Made by a program: the position numbers and the translations under genes
The notes under the pieces: generated by a model
What the model was told of the DNA's origin: nothing
Database searches by the model: none
The model's input: the letters and a program-made list of their open reading frames with translations, nothing else
Origin: Pomphorhynchus laevis
Taxonomy: Eukaryota > Acanthocephala > Palaeacanthocephala > Echinorhynchida > Pomphorhynchidae
Assembly: GCA_012934845.2 (NCBI GenBank)
Contig: WNNJ02000319.1
Coordinates: forward strand, 1 to 64,000
Reading direction: 5' to 3'
DNA length: 64,000 nucleotides
In this document: piece after piece, positions 1 through 9,350 of the stretch
Layout of the letters: each line of letters begins with the position of its first letter
Numbering within the stretch: position 1 is the stretch's first letter

Positions 1-2157
1 GGTGATAAAAGGAATAGGAAAAATAGAGTTAAAAATATTAAAAAAGATATGTATATAAATGAACAATTAGAAATATTAAAACAACTTTTAAGTGATAATA
101 AGCTAAAAGATCTTTATGTAAATATAAGAAGTTTTTCTAAAGATATCATATGTTCAATAAATCAAAAATTAATTAACGACTATGATAGGCTAAGTTGTAT
201 AATAGACAGTTATTGTAATACAAAATACTATAATCGTACAATAAATGTAAATAATAACAATAGAAAATATACATTAACCATAAACTTCATTAATAAATGT
301 ATAGATAACATAAATATAGCCGGACTTTTAAATAATTCTAAAAGTAAAGAAATAATAGGGTCAGATTTAAGTAAATATATTCCTAAAATAAGGTATAAAC
401 TCCTACCACCATTAGGACGAAAAATTTGTAATTATAATAAAGAATTAAAATCAATATGTAACGATAATATTAGAAACATAATGGAAACAGAATGCAATTG
501 TAAAAGTCTTAGTTTTGATAAAATAAATGAACATATATGTACCCATAATCTAGAATTAATTGAAAATTGTGAATTAAGAAAGCTGCTATCGAAAGGGTAT
601 AAATATAGATTAAATAACAACAACGACAAAAATAAAATATACAGTTCGTTATATAATAACTTAAATGATTACTTTAGTAAGCTGATTAATAGTGAAAGCT
701 CGAATATATCTAAGATAAAAATTTGGAAAGATTATATATTTGATAAAATTAAAAATAAAATGAAAATAACAAACAATTATAAAAGGAAAGATAAAATTAA
801 TAAAGATATGTATAAAGAACTTACTAAATTAAAGGATAACTATATAATAACAACTATTGATAAAGCTAGTAATAACTTTGTCTTCATATGCAAAAAGCTT
901 TATTATGATATACTAATGAAAGAGGTTAATTCTAATGATTTAAATGTAAATCCAGCATATGAACGTAGTGAGTTGAGTTTAGAAACAATTATTACAAGTC
1001 ACTGTTCTATAATGGATAAAAAGGGTATAAAGGTTGAATTAGATAATAAAACTATACCTATATTATATTGGAATCCAAAATTACATAAAAATCCAATAAA
1101 ACCTAGGTTCATATGTAGTGCGTTTAAATGTACATTAAAACCACTTTCTGTTTATATGAATAAAATGCTTAAAGTAATTAAAGCACATTTTAAAAAATAT
1201 TGCAAGGTAATCGAAATTAATACTGGTATAAAACACTATTTCAGTATTAATTCTACAAAAGAATTTTTAGAACAGACAAAAGGAATAAATTTTCAAAATA
1301 TAAATACATACGATTTTAGTACGCTTTATACAAATCTAGATTTAGTAGATATTAAAGAAGCGTTAGTAAAATTAATTAATCTTATATTCGGAAAAAGATA
1401 TACATATATATGTTATAATAATTATAACGCCTATCTAACAAAAATTAAACCATCAAATAAATATAAATATATGGATAAAATTGAATTAATAGAATCCTTA
1501 AATATTTTGATAAATCAAAATTATTTAAAAGTAGGGACATCTATATTTAGACAAGTAAAAGGTGTTCCAATGGGTGGTAATAGTAGCCCAATTATAGCTG
1601 ACTTGTTTTTAAGCTTTATAGAATATGAATTTGTTCATAACTGTGTAAAAACTAAATCTAAACAATATAAATATATGAAATATATGTTTCGATACATTGA
1701 TGATATATGTGTATTTAATTCTAATAATTTTTATTCAATTAGTGAGCACATTTATCCAGAAAGCCTTATTCTTAACAAAACCAATATTAATGATAAAGAA
1801 GGTGTATATCTAGATATGAACATTAAATTAACATTAACTAAAACTACTATTAATTTATATCGTAAAGATGACATATTTAAATTTACAAGAAACATATTTT
1901 TGCATGAGCATTCATGCATACCATATAATATAAAATATAATACATTAAATAATGAAATTTTAAGAATTGCAACAATATGTAATGATATTGGCTTTCTTCA
2001 AAATCATTTAAATAATTTAATAGATACATATTTTAAACTAGGTTACTATAAAAATAACATCAAGCAGAAAATAGTAAAATATATAAATCAACACAATAAT
2101 ATAAAGAATAAATTTAAACTCTTAAGTGGCAAATTTTTATGGATGGATAATAAATAA
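1..2157 (+). CDS. PLE1 copy 1: reverse transcriptase part (5' cut by window edge)
   Basis: Position 1 lies in frame and corresponds to position 3521 of the complete copy downstream, so this is the same protein missing its first 186 residues (the GIY-YIG nuclease) only because the window starts here. The reverse transcriptase has the PLE signature WNPKLHKNPIKPRF, motif A with YDFSTLYTN, motif B with GVPMGGNSSP and motif C FRYIDDICVF. The protein ends in FLWMDNK with no C-terminal nuclease. It differs from copy 2 by very few residues (for example PAYE against PTYE, NKML against NKIL), so the two are very young or recently duplicated. Known for the family: PLE RTs prime cDNA at a nicked target. 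Codon use is extremely AT-rich. The frame is open throughout. Confidence 0.93.
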   Translation, partial: GDKRNRKNRVKNIKKDMYINEQLEILKQLLSDNKLKDLYVNIRSFSKDIICSINQKLINDYDRLSCIIDSYCNTKYYNRTINVNNNNRKYTLTINFINKCIDNINIAGLLNNSKSKEIIGSDLSKYIPKIRYKLLPPLGRKICNYNKELKSICNDNIRNIMETECNCKSLSFDKINEHICTHNLELIENCELRKLLSKGYKYRLNNNNDKNKIYSSLYNNLNDYFSKLINSESSNISKIKIWKDYIFDKIKNKMKITNNYKRKDKINKDMYKELTKLKDNYIITTIDKASNNFVFICKKLYYDILMKEVNSNDLNVNPAYERSELSLETIITSHCSIMDKKGIKVELDNKTIPILYWNPKLHKNPIKPRFICSAFKCTLKPLSVYMNKMLKVIKAHFKKYCKVIEINTGIKHYFSINSTKEFLEQTKGINFQNINTYDFSTLYTNLDLVDIKEALVKLINLIFGKRYTYICYNNYNAYLTKIKPSNKYKYMDKIELIESLNILINQNYLKVGTSIFRQVKGVPMGGNSSPIIADLFLSFIEYEFVHNCVKTKSKQYKYMKYMFRYIDDICVFNSNNFYSISEHIYPESLILNKTNINDKEGVYLDMNIKLTLTKTTINLYRKDDIFKFTRNIFLHEHSCIPYNIKYNTLNNEILRIATICNDIGFLQNHLNNLIDTYFKLGYYKNNIKQKIVKYINQHNNIKNKFKLLSGKFLWMDNK

Positions 2158-2529
2158 TATACTTTGCATTAGAATAAGATACTAGATAGTTATTTCAGAG
2201 GAAATACATCATTAGCATGTATTTGGCCCCGCTGCTATGTTGGGTAGAGGAGTTAGGGGCCGAAACCTGATAGCATAGCAGTTCCTCCTGATGACCTCTA
2301 ATTCTTATTCTGATACAACGTCTGTTATTTATTAGTCAATTCATAAAAATGACGTTTATTTTAAATTTTATTTTTTATTTTTATTTTTTAACTTGATTAA
2401 AATTATAGAAAATCTAAAAACAATTATTAATTTTATTATTTAATTATTAAATTTTGATTTAGCATTATTATGTTTTGTTTATTTTATAATTATATAACAA
2501 TACGTAGACTCAGTTAGCTGATTTAATTT
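2158..2529 (+). other. PLE1 copy 1 3' UTR with pseudoknot-type RNA fold
   Basis: Non-coding tail of copy 1, ending at the shared terminal motif TACGTAGACTCAGTTAGCTG. Pairings seen directly: AGAATAAGA (2171-2179) with TCTTATTCT near 2305; AAATACAT (2202-2209) with ATGTATTT just 5' of 2225; GGCCCC (2225-2230) with GGGGCC (2256-2261); CTGCTATG (2232-2239) with CATAGCAG (2274-2281). The last two cross each other, so they form a pseudoknot. CTGATGA sits at 2288-2294, followed by CCTCT, which can pair with AGAGG before the AAATACAT hairpin. AACGTC and GACGTT further down form another stem. The fold is inferred by eye; no energy was computed. Confidence 0.75.
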
Positions 2530-2962
2530 GTTCTACTGACATGTTATTATTGACCTGTGGACTTTGTTTTCCCGGTAATATGACCTCTGTCAGAAATACT
2601 GAAACTATGTATTATTGGTTACGACTTTACTATTATTTTTTCTTATTTTCAAACAAGTTTGATGAATTATTAATTCTTAAAAAAGGGAGAAGTTTGCATC
2701 CCAAGGTGTTTACACTTTAAAATGTAAACTGCTTCACGTGATCACGTTTAAGAGACCAGGTAATGGCCAATAGCTAGGTCGCGTAGCGCGTGGAGTGAAG
2801 GTGGTAGATCTTTATAGATCTTGTTCCAGCCTGCAACCGCCTTAAGCAGGGCAGCCCCCTGTCAGATGCTGCTGGATGGCCCGTTGTAAGTTTAGTCTGA
2901 GTCAACTAAACTAGGTGGCGACACCGAAAAAGCAACGTTAAAAATTATGACTTAAAAGTTAC
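2530..2962 (+). promoter_or_regulatory. PLE1 5' leader, GC-rich structured block
   Basis: Leader between the tandem junction and the ATG at 2963. Its distal half (about 2690-2935) is clearly more GC-rich than the rest of the element and full of short stems: GTTTACA/TGTAAAC, the palindrome ACGTGATCACGT, AGATCT/AGATCT, CAGGG/CCCTG, AGTTTAGT/ACTAAACT and GGTG-GCGA-CACC with a GNRA-type loop. The block recurs on the minus strand (7293-7716) and at 26990-27353, with few changes. It probably carries promoter or translation-control function, because copy 1 transcribed through would place it between ORFs; that is inference. No TATA box was singled out. Confidence 0.6.
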
Positions 2963-5677
2963 ATGTACTCAACCATATTGGAAAAATACGTAAGTACTAA
3001 TGATTTCAATTTTAGATCTTTTAAATGTAACAGAAAAAATTGTATAGTTTGTGATGTTATAAATAATAATAATTGTATCGTAAGTAATACGACAAACAAA
3101 TGTTTTTCATTAAATATTAATAATAATTGTAACTGCAATACCGCAGGTGTAGTGTATCTAATACAATGCACATGTGGATTGCAATATATAGGAAAAACAT
3201 ATCAAATGTTAAAAACTAGGTTTAGGCAACACATATATAATATACAGCATAATAGTCAAACTATATTTCATAAACATATGAGATTAATAGGACATGATAT
3301 TAAAAACTGTAAATTATTTATTTTAGAACATATTATCGAAGAAAACATTTCAATATTAAATCAAAAACTATTAGAAAAAGAAGATTTTTGGATTAAAACG
3401 CTTAATTCCATGTACCCATTAGGATTGAATGACGTGGTACAAGGAATTGGCAGAAGTAGTATAATACATAATAAACAACTATATTATAATAATCCGGTTA
3501 AACGCAAACCAAGAAGTCATGGTGATAAAAGGAATAGGAAAAATAGAGTTAAAAATATTAAAAAAGATATGTATATAAATGAACAATTAGAAATATTAAA
3601 ACAACTTTTAAGTGATAATAAGCTAAAAGATCTTTATGTAAATATAAGAAGTTTTTCTAAAGATATCATATGTTCAATAAATCAAAAATTAATTAACGAC
3701 TATGATAGGCTAAGTTGTATAATAGACAGTTATTGTAATACAAAATACTATAATCGTACAATAAATGTAAATAATAACAATAGAAAATATACATTAACCA
3801 TAAACTTCATTAATAAATGTATAGATAACATAAATATAGCCGGACTTTTAAATAATTCTAAAAGTAAAGAAATAATAGGGTCAGATTTAAGTAAATATAT
3901 TCCTAAAATAAGGTATAAACTCCTACCACCATTAGGACGAAAAATTTGTAATTATAATAAAGAATTAAAATCAATATGTAACGATAATATTAGAAACATA
4001 ATGGAAACAGAATGCAATTGTAAAAGTCTTAGTTTTGATAAAATAAATGAACATATATGTACCCATAATCTAGAATTAATTGAAAATTGTGAATTAAGAA
4101 AGCTGCTATCAAAAGGGTATAAATATAGATTAAATAACAACAACGACAAAAATAAAATTTACAGTTCGTTATATAATAACTTAAATGATTACTTTAGTAA
4201 GCTGATTAATAGTGAAAGCTCGAATATATCTAAGATAAAAATTTGGAAAGATTATATATTTGATAAAATTAAAAATAAAATGAAAATAACAAACAATTAT
4301 AAAAGGAAAGATAAAATTAATAAAGATATGTATAAAGAACTTACTAAATTAAAGGATAACTATATAATAACAACTATTGATAAAGCTAGTAATAACTTTG
4401 TCTTCATATGCAAAAAGCTTTATTATGATATACTAATGAAAGAGGTTAATTCTAATGATTTAAATGTAAATCCAACATATGAACGTAGTGAGTTGAGTTT
4501 AGAAACAATTATTACAAGTCACTGTTCTATAATGGATAAAAAGGGTATAAAGGTTGAATTAGATAATAAAACTATACCTATATTATATTGGAATCCAAAA
4601 TTACATAAAAATCCAATAAAACCTAGGTTCATATGTAGTGCGTTTAAATGTACATTAAAACCACTTTCTGTCTATATGAATAAAATACTTAAAGTAATTA
4701 AAGCACACTTTAAAAAATATTGCAAGGTAATCGAAATTAATACTGGTATAAAACACTATTTCAGTATTAATTCTACAAAAGAATTTTTAGAACAGACAAA
4801 AGGAATAAATTTTCAAAATATAAATACATACGATTTTAGTACGCTTTATACAAATCTAGATTTAGTAGATATTAAAGAAGCGTTAGTAAAATTAATTAAT
4901 CTTATATTCGGAAAAAGATATACATATATATGTTATAATAATTATAACGCCTATCTAACAAAAATTAAACCATCAAATAAATATAAATATATGGATAAAA
5001 TTGAATTAATAGAATCCTTAAATATTTTGATAAATCAAAATTATTTAAAAGTAGGGACATCTATATTTAGACAAGTAAAAGGTGTTCCAATGGGTGGTAA
5101 TAGTAGCCCAATTATAGCTGACTTGTTTTTAAGCTTTATAGAATATGAATTTGTTCATAACTGTGTAAAAACTAAATCTAAACAATATAAATATATGAAA
5201 TATATGTTTCGATACATTGATGATATATGTGTATTTAATTCTAATAATTTTTATTCAATTAGTGAGCACATTTATCCAGAAAGCCTTATTCTTAACAAAA
5301 CCAATATTAATGATAAAGAAGGTGTATATCTAGATATGAACATTAAATTAACATTAACTAAAACTACTATTAATTTATATCGTAAAGATGACATATTTAA
5401 ATTTACAAGAAACATATTTTTGCATGAGCATTCATGCATACCATATAATATAAAATATAATACATTAAATAATGAAATTTTAAGAATTGCAACAATATGT
5501 AATGATATTGGCTTTCTTCAAAATCATTTAAATAATTTAATAGATACATATTTTAAACTAGGTTACTATAAAAATAACATCAAGCAGAAAATAGTAAAAT
5601 ATATAAATCAACACAATAATATAAAGAATAAATTTAAACTCTTAAGTGGCAAATTTTTATGGATGGATAATAAATAA
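2963..5677 (+). CDS. PLE1 copy 2: intact GIY-YIG endonuclease + reverse transcriptase, 904 aa
   Basis: Single open frame. Residues 1-60 are cysteine-rich (CNRKNCIVCDV and NNNCNCNTAG). The GIY-YIG nuclease follows at about 62-165: GVVYLIQC, then YIGKT, the conserved Arg in TRFRQHI, and the catalytic Glu in LLEKEDFWIKTLN. A basic linker (KRKPRSHGDKRNRKNRVK) leads to the RT core at about 480-800 with PKLHKNPIKPRF, YDFSTLYTN (motif A), KGVPMGGNSSP (motif B) and RYIDDICVF (motif C). Canonical Penelope elements carry GIY-YIG at the C-terminus; here it is at the N-terminus and the C-terminus ends soon after the RT. The ATG at 2963 precedes the cysteine cluster and fits the other copies. All catalytic residues looked for are present, so the element may be active. 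Confidence 0.94.
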   Translation: MYSTILEKYVSTNDFNFRSFKCNRKNCIVCDVINNNNCIVSNTTNKCFSLNINNNCNCNTAGVVYLIQCTCGLQYIGKTYQMLKTRFRQHIYNIQHNSQTIFHKHMRLIGHDIKNCKLFILEHIIEENISILNQKLLEKEDFWIKTLNSMYPLGLNDVVQGIGRSSIIHNKQLYYNNPVKRKPRSHGDKRNRKNRVKNIKKDMYINEQLEILKQLLSDNKLKDLYVNIRSFSKDIICSINQKLINDYDRLSCIIDSYCNTKYYNRTINVNNNNRKYTLTINFINKCIDNINIAGLLNNSKSKEIIGSDLSKYIPKIRYKLLPPLGRKICNYNKELKSICNDNIRNIMETECNCKSLSFDKINEHICTHNLELIENCELRKLLSKGYKYRLNNNNDKNKIYSSLYNNLNDYFSKLINSESSNISKIKIWKDYIFDKIKNKMKITNNYKRKDKINKDMYKELTKLKDNYIITTIDKASNNFVFICKKLYYDILMKEVNSNDLNVNPTYERSELSLETIITSHCSIMDKKGIKVELDNKTIPILYWNPKLHKNPIKPRFICSAFKCTLKPLSVYMNKILKVIKAHFKKYCKVIEINTGIKHYFSINSTKEFLEQTKGINFQNINTYDFSTLYTNLDLVDIKEALVKLINLIFGKRYTYICYNNYNAYLTKIKPSNKYKYMDKIELIESLNILINQNYLKVGTSIFRQVKGVPMGGNSSPIIADLFLSFIEYEFVHNCVKTKSKQYKYMKYMFRYIDDICVFNSNNFYSISEHIYPESLILNKTNINDKEGVYLDMNIKLTLTKTTINLYRKDDIFKFTRNIFLHEHSCIPYNIKYNTLNNEILRIATICNDIGFLQNHLNNLIDTYFKLGYYKNNIKQKIVKYINQHNNIKNKFKLLSGKFLWMDNK

Positions 5678-6049
5678 TATACTTTGTATTAGAATAAGAT
5701 ACTAGATAGTTATTTCAGAGGAAATACATCATTAGCATGTATTTGGCCCCGCTGCTATGTTGGGTAGAGGAGTTAGGGGCCGAAACCTGATAGCATAGCA
5801 GTTCCTCCTGATGACCTCTAATTCTTATTCTGATACAACGTCTGTTATTTATTAGTCAATTCATAAAAATGACGTTTATTTTAAATTTTATTTTTTATTT
5901 TTTATTTTTTAACTTGATTTAAATTATAGAAAATCTAAAAACAATTATTAATTTTATTATTTAATTATTAAATTTTGATTTAGCATTATTATGTTTTGTT
6001 TATTTTATAATTATATAACAATACGTAGACTCAGTTAGCTGATTTAATT
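5678..6049 (+). other. PLE1 copy 2 3' UTR
   Basis: Near-identical to the copy 1 tail, shifted by 3520-3521 nt; one T-run differs in length. All stems described for copy 1 are kept (GGCCCC at 5745-5750 with GGGGCC, CTGCTATG with CATAGCAG, CTGATGA). It ends at GCTGATTTAATT, after which the sequence departs from the tandem partner, marking the element's 3' boundary. Confidence 0.75.
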
Positions 6050-6084
6050 AGCATTCTGGTTTTGTTTATATGTTATCATATTAT

Positions 6085-6636
6085 ATATTGAAAGCTGTTG
6101 TCGGTACTTAACAGGACTACACTAACGGTCACCATACTATTCGTCACTACTAGATGTCAGCGAGGATCGGCAGCGCTTTTCAGTAATATGAGCCATCTCG
6201 ATGACGTTTCGGCTGTCTGTGTGACCTTTGAAAATAGCATTTTTAATAAATCTTTTTCAAAGGTTAAAGAGGCAGCCGAAACGTCATCGAGATGGATCAT
6301 ATTACTGAAGAGCGCTGCAGGTCATCTCTGACGTTTAGTAGCGACGAATAACATGCTGATCGTTGAGTGTTGATGACCTCTAATTCTTATTCCTCCTGAT
6401 GACCTCTAATTCTTATTCTGATACAACGTCTGTTATTTATTAGTCAATTCATAAAAATGACGTTTATTTAAATTTCATTTTTTTTAATGAATTATGAAAC
6501 TAAAATATATTAAATTATTAAATTTTGATTTAGCATTATTATGTTTTGTTTATTTTATAATTATATTAAATACGTAGACTCAGTTAGCTGATTTAAGTAG
6601 TTTAGTTAATTACCGACAGCAGCTTTCAACATATTG
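6085..6636. repeat. Nested inverted repeats with a 210-bp foldback core
   Basis: Outer inverted repeats TTGAAAGCTGTTGTCGGTA (from 6088) and TACCGACAGCAGCTTTCAA (6611-6629) enclose a foldback at 6138-6350. Its arms of about 85 nt pair almost completely, for instance GATGACGTTTCGGCTG against CAGCCGAAACGTCATC and CAGTAATATGAG against a diverged ATATTACTG. The loop is a short stretch near 6232-6250. Between the foldback and the right outer repeat lie two overlapping pieces of PLE1 3' UTR (6361-6600). The short open frame across it is just a by-product of the palindrome. It may be a MITE-like or PLE-derived non-autonomous element. Confidence 0.6.
6361..6600 (+). repeat. PLE1 3' UTR pieces (duplicated)
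   Basis: The string TGATGACCTCTAATTCTTATTC occurs twice in a row (about 6370 and 6399), followed by the rest of the PLE1 3' UTR down to the terminal TACGTAGACTCAGTTAGCTG motif near 6575-6595. No ORF is attached. Confidence 0.75.
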
Positions 6637-6857
6637 CCGTATTCTAATGGTATCCTGAACCGTTGTTATCAAGCATCTTTGTAGCAAACTGTAATATATA
6701 TAGGATTATGTTCATATATAAACCGGTGCAGATACAGATTGTCCATCGATCACGATACTGATGGATTTGATACTATTGCATTTATTTAAACTAATCAAAT
6801 GATTCGTTTAAATAAATACTATAGATACATTATATATTAAATATATAAAATATGTAG
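6601..6857. other. Unassigned spacer
   Basis: AT-rich spacer between a plus-strand and a minus-strand PLE1 end. Apart from the outer inverted repeat noted above, I see no gene, and no similarity to other parts of the window. Confidence 0.5.
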
Positions 6858-7716
6858 ATCAAATCAGCTAACTGAGTCTACGTATCTAATATAATTATAA
6901 AATAAACAAAAAACATAATAATGCTAAATCAAAATTTAATAATTAAATAATAAAATTAATAATTGCTTTTAGATTTTCTATAATTTAAATCAAGTTAAAA
7001 TAAAAAAAATTGAAATTTAAAATAAAAGTCATTTTAAACCTAGTTTTTAACATGTGATATGTTTTTCCTATATATTGCAATCCACATGTACATTGTATTA
7101 GATACACTACACCTGCGGTATTGCAGTTACAATTATTATTAATATTTAATGAAAAACATTTGTTTGTCGTATTACTTACGATACAATTATTATTATTTAT
7201 AACATCACAAACTATACAATTTTTCTGTTACATTTAAAAGATCTAAAATTGAAATCATTAGTACTTACGTATTTTTCCAATATGTTGAGTACATGTAACT
7301 TTTAAGTCATAATTTTTAACGTTGCTTTTTCGGTGTCGCCACTTAGTTTAGTTGACTCAGACTAAACTTAAAACGGGTTATCCAGCAGCATCTGACAGGG
7401 GGCTGCCCTGCTTAAGGCGGTTGCAGGCTGGAACAAGATCTATAAAGATCTACAACCTTCACTCCACGCGCTACGCGACCTAGCTATTGGCCATTACCTG
7501 GTCTCTTAAACGTGATCACGTAAAGCAGTTTACATTTTAAAGTGTAAACACCTTGGGATGCAAACTTCTCCCTTTTTTAAGAATTAATAATTCATCAAAC
7601 TTGTTTGAAAATAAGAAAAAATAATAGTAGTCGTAACCAATAATACATAGTTTCAGTATTTCTGGCAGAGGTCATATTACCGGGAAAACAAAGTCCACAG
7701 GTCAATAATAACATGT
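6858..7716 (-). pseudogene. PLE1 minus-strand copy reduced to leader, GIY-YIG start and 3' UTR
   Basis: Reading on the minus strand from 7716: the 5' leader (7716-7293), the first ~80 codons with the cysteine cluster and the start of GIY-YIG (7292-7045), then a jump straight into the 3' UTR (about 7035-6858), ending at the terminal TACGTAGACTCAG motif. The whole RT is deleted. A base is missing in the coding piece after the KYVSTNDF part, so the frame is lost. The leader is well kept relative to copy 2. Confidence 0.85.
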
Positions 7717-8107
7717 CAGTAGAACAAATCAAATCAGCTAACTGAGTCTACGTATTTAATATAATTATAAAAAAACAAAACATAATAATGCTAAATCAAA
7801 ATTTAATAATTAAATAATAAAATTAATAATTGTTTTTAGATTTTCTATAATTAAAATCAAGTTAAAAAAATGAAATTTAAAATAAACGTCATTTTTATGA
7901 ATTGACTAATAAATAACAGACGTTGTATCAGAATAAGATACAACGTCTGTTATTAGAACAAAATTAAAGGTCATCAAGAGGAACTGCTATGCTATCAGGT
8001 TTCGGCCCCTAACTCCTCTACCCGACATAGCAGCGGGGCCAAATACATGCTAATGATGTATTTCCTCTGAAATAACTATCTAGTAACTTATTTTAATACA
8101 AAGTATA
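7717..8107 (-). other. PLE1 3' UTR, minus-strand tandem partner
   Basis: 3' UTR of the ORF at 8108-9350 on the minus strand. Its end abuts the leader of the downstream partner at 7717 with the same junction as at 2529 (GCTGATTT + ATTTGTTCTACT), so tandem units on both strands share one breakpoint. The crossing stems are kept (GGCCCC, CTGCTATGT CGGG, GGGGCC, CATAGCAG). A short TAACAGACGTTGTATC duplication lies near 7920-7960. Confidence 0.75.
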
Positions 8108-9350
8108 TTATTTATTATCCATCCCTAAACATTTGCCACTTAAGAGTTTAAATTTATTCTTTATATTATTGTGTTGATTTATATATTTTACTATTTTCTG
8201 TTTGATGTTATTTTTATAGTAGCCTAGTTTAAAATATGTATCTATTAAATTATTTAAATGATTTTGAAGAAAGCCAATATCATTACATATTGTTGCAATT
8301 CTTAAAATTTCATTATTTAATGTATTATATTTTATATTATATGGTATGCATGAATGCTCATGCAAAAATATGTTTCTTGTAAATTTAAATGTGTCATCTT
8401 TACGATATAAATTAATAGTAGTTTTAGTTAATGTTAATTTAATGTTCATATCTAGATATACACCTTCTTTATCATTAATATTGGTTTTGTTAAGAATAAG
8501 GCTTTCTGGATAAATGTGCTCACTAATTGAATAAAAATTATTAGAATTAAATACACATATATCATCAATGTATCGAAACATATATTTCATATATTTATAT
8601 TGTTTAGATTTAGTTTTTACACAGTTATGAACAAATTCATATTCTATGAAGCTTAAAAACAAGTCAGCTATAATTGGGCTACTATTACCACCCATTGGAA
8701 CACCTTTTACTTGTCTAAATATAGGATGTCCCTACTTTTAAATAATTTTGATTTATCAAAATATTTAAGGATTCTATTAATTCAATTTTATCCATATATT
8801 TATATTTATTTGATGGTTTAATTTTTGTTAGATAGGCGTTATAATTATTATAACATATATATGTATATCTTTTACCGAATATAAGATTAATTAATTTTAC
8901 TAACGCTTCTTTAATATCTACTAAACCTAGATTTGTATAAAGAGTACTAAAATCGTATGTATTTATATTTTGAAAATTTATTCCTTTTGTCTGTTCTAAA
9001 AATTCTTTTGTAGAATTAATACTGAAATAGTGTTTTATACCAGTATTAATTTCGATTACCTTGCAATATTTTTTAAAGTGTGCTTTAATTACTTTAAGTA
9101 TTTTATTCATATAGACAGAAAGTGGTTTTAATGTACATTTAAACGCACTACATATGAACCTAGGTTTTATTGGATTTTTGTAATTTTGGATTCCAATATA
9201 ATATAGGTATAGTTTTATTATCTAATTCAACCTTTATACCCTTTTTATCCATTATAGAACAGTGACTTGTAATAATTGTTTCTAAACTCTACTCACTACG
9301 TTCATATGTTGGATTTACATTTACATCATTAGAATTAACCTCTTTCACTA
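8108..9350 (-). pseudogene. PLE1 RT, minus-strand copy, 5'-truncated
   Basis: Encodes the C-terminal ~400 residues of the PLE1 protein: 8108-8695 (motif B MGGNSSP, YIDDICVF, to the end KCLGMDNK) and 8715-9110 (YDFSTLYTN, motif A). One extra base near 8729 breaks the frame between them, and more changes lie further upstream. Homology ends at about 9345 in the part that follows the KKLYYDILMKEVN region. Last residues differ from copy 2 (CLG against FLW). Confidence 0.88.

Larger units (their letters stand above)
2530..6049 (+). mobile_element. PLE1 copy 2, full-length unit of a head-to-tail tandem
   Basis: Complete unit of a Penelope-like element with permuted domains: 5' leader 2530-2962, one ORF 2963-5677 and 3' UTR 5678-6049. 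The upstream copy's 3' end (GCTGATTTAATT) joins directly to this copy's 5' start (TGTTCTACTGACATG), giving a tandem period of about 3.52 kb. The same junction is found on the minus strand near 7717. Head-to-tail tandems are typical for PLEs and are thought to supply promoters from the upstream copy. N-terminal GIY-YIG followed by RT matches the architecture published as Naiad; the family assignment rests on domain order and motifs, not on a tree. Confidence 0.88.

Noticed and set aside
432-629. Antisense ORF of 65 codons in PLE1
   Set aside because: Occurs in every PLE1 copy opposite the RT frame, with no motifs; shadow of the sense gene.
2165-2310. Clear HDV or hammerhead ribozyme call
   Set aside because: Crossing stems and core-like motifs exist, but P3/P4 of HDV and the exact stem II register of hammerheads are not met; reported only as a candidate.
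6098-6331. 77-codon ORF across the foldback
   Set aside because: Produced by the palindrome; no protein motif and non-ATG context.
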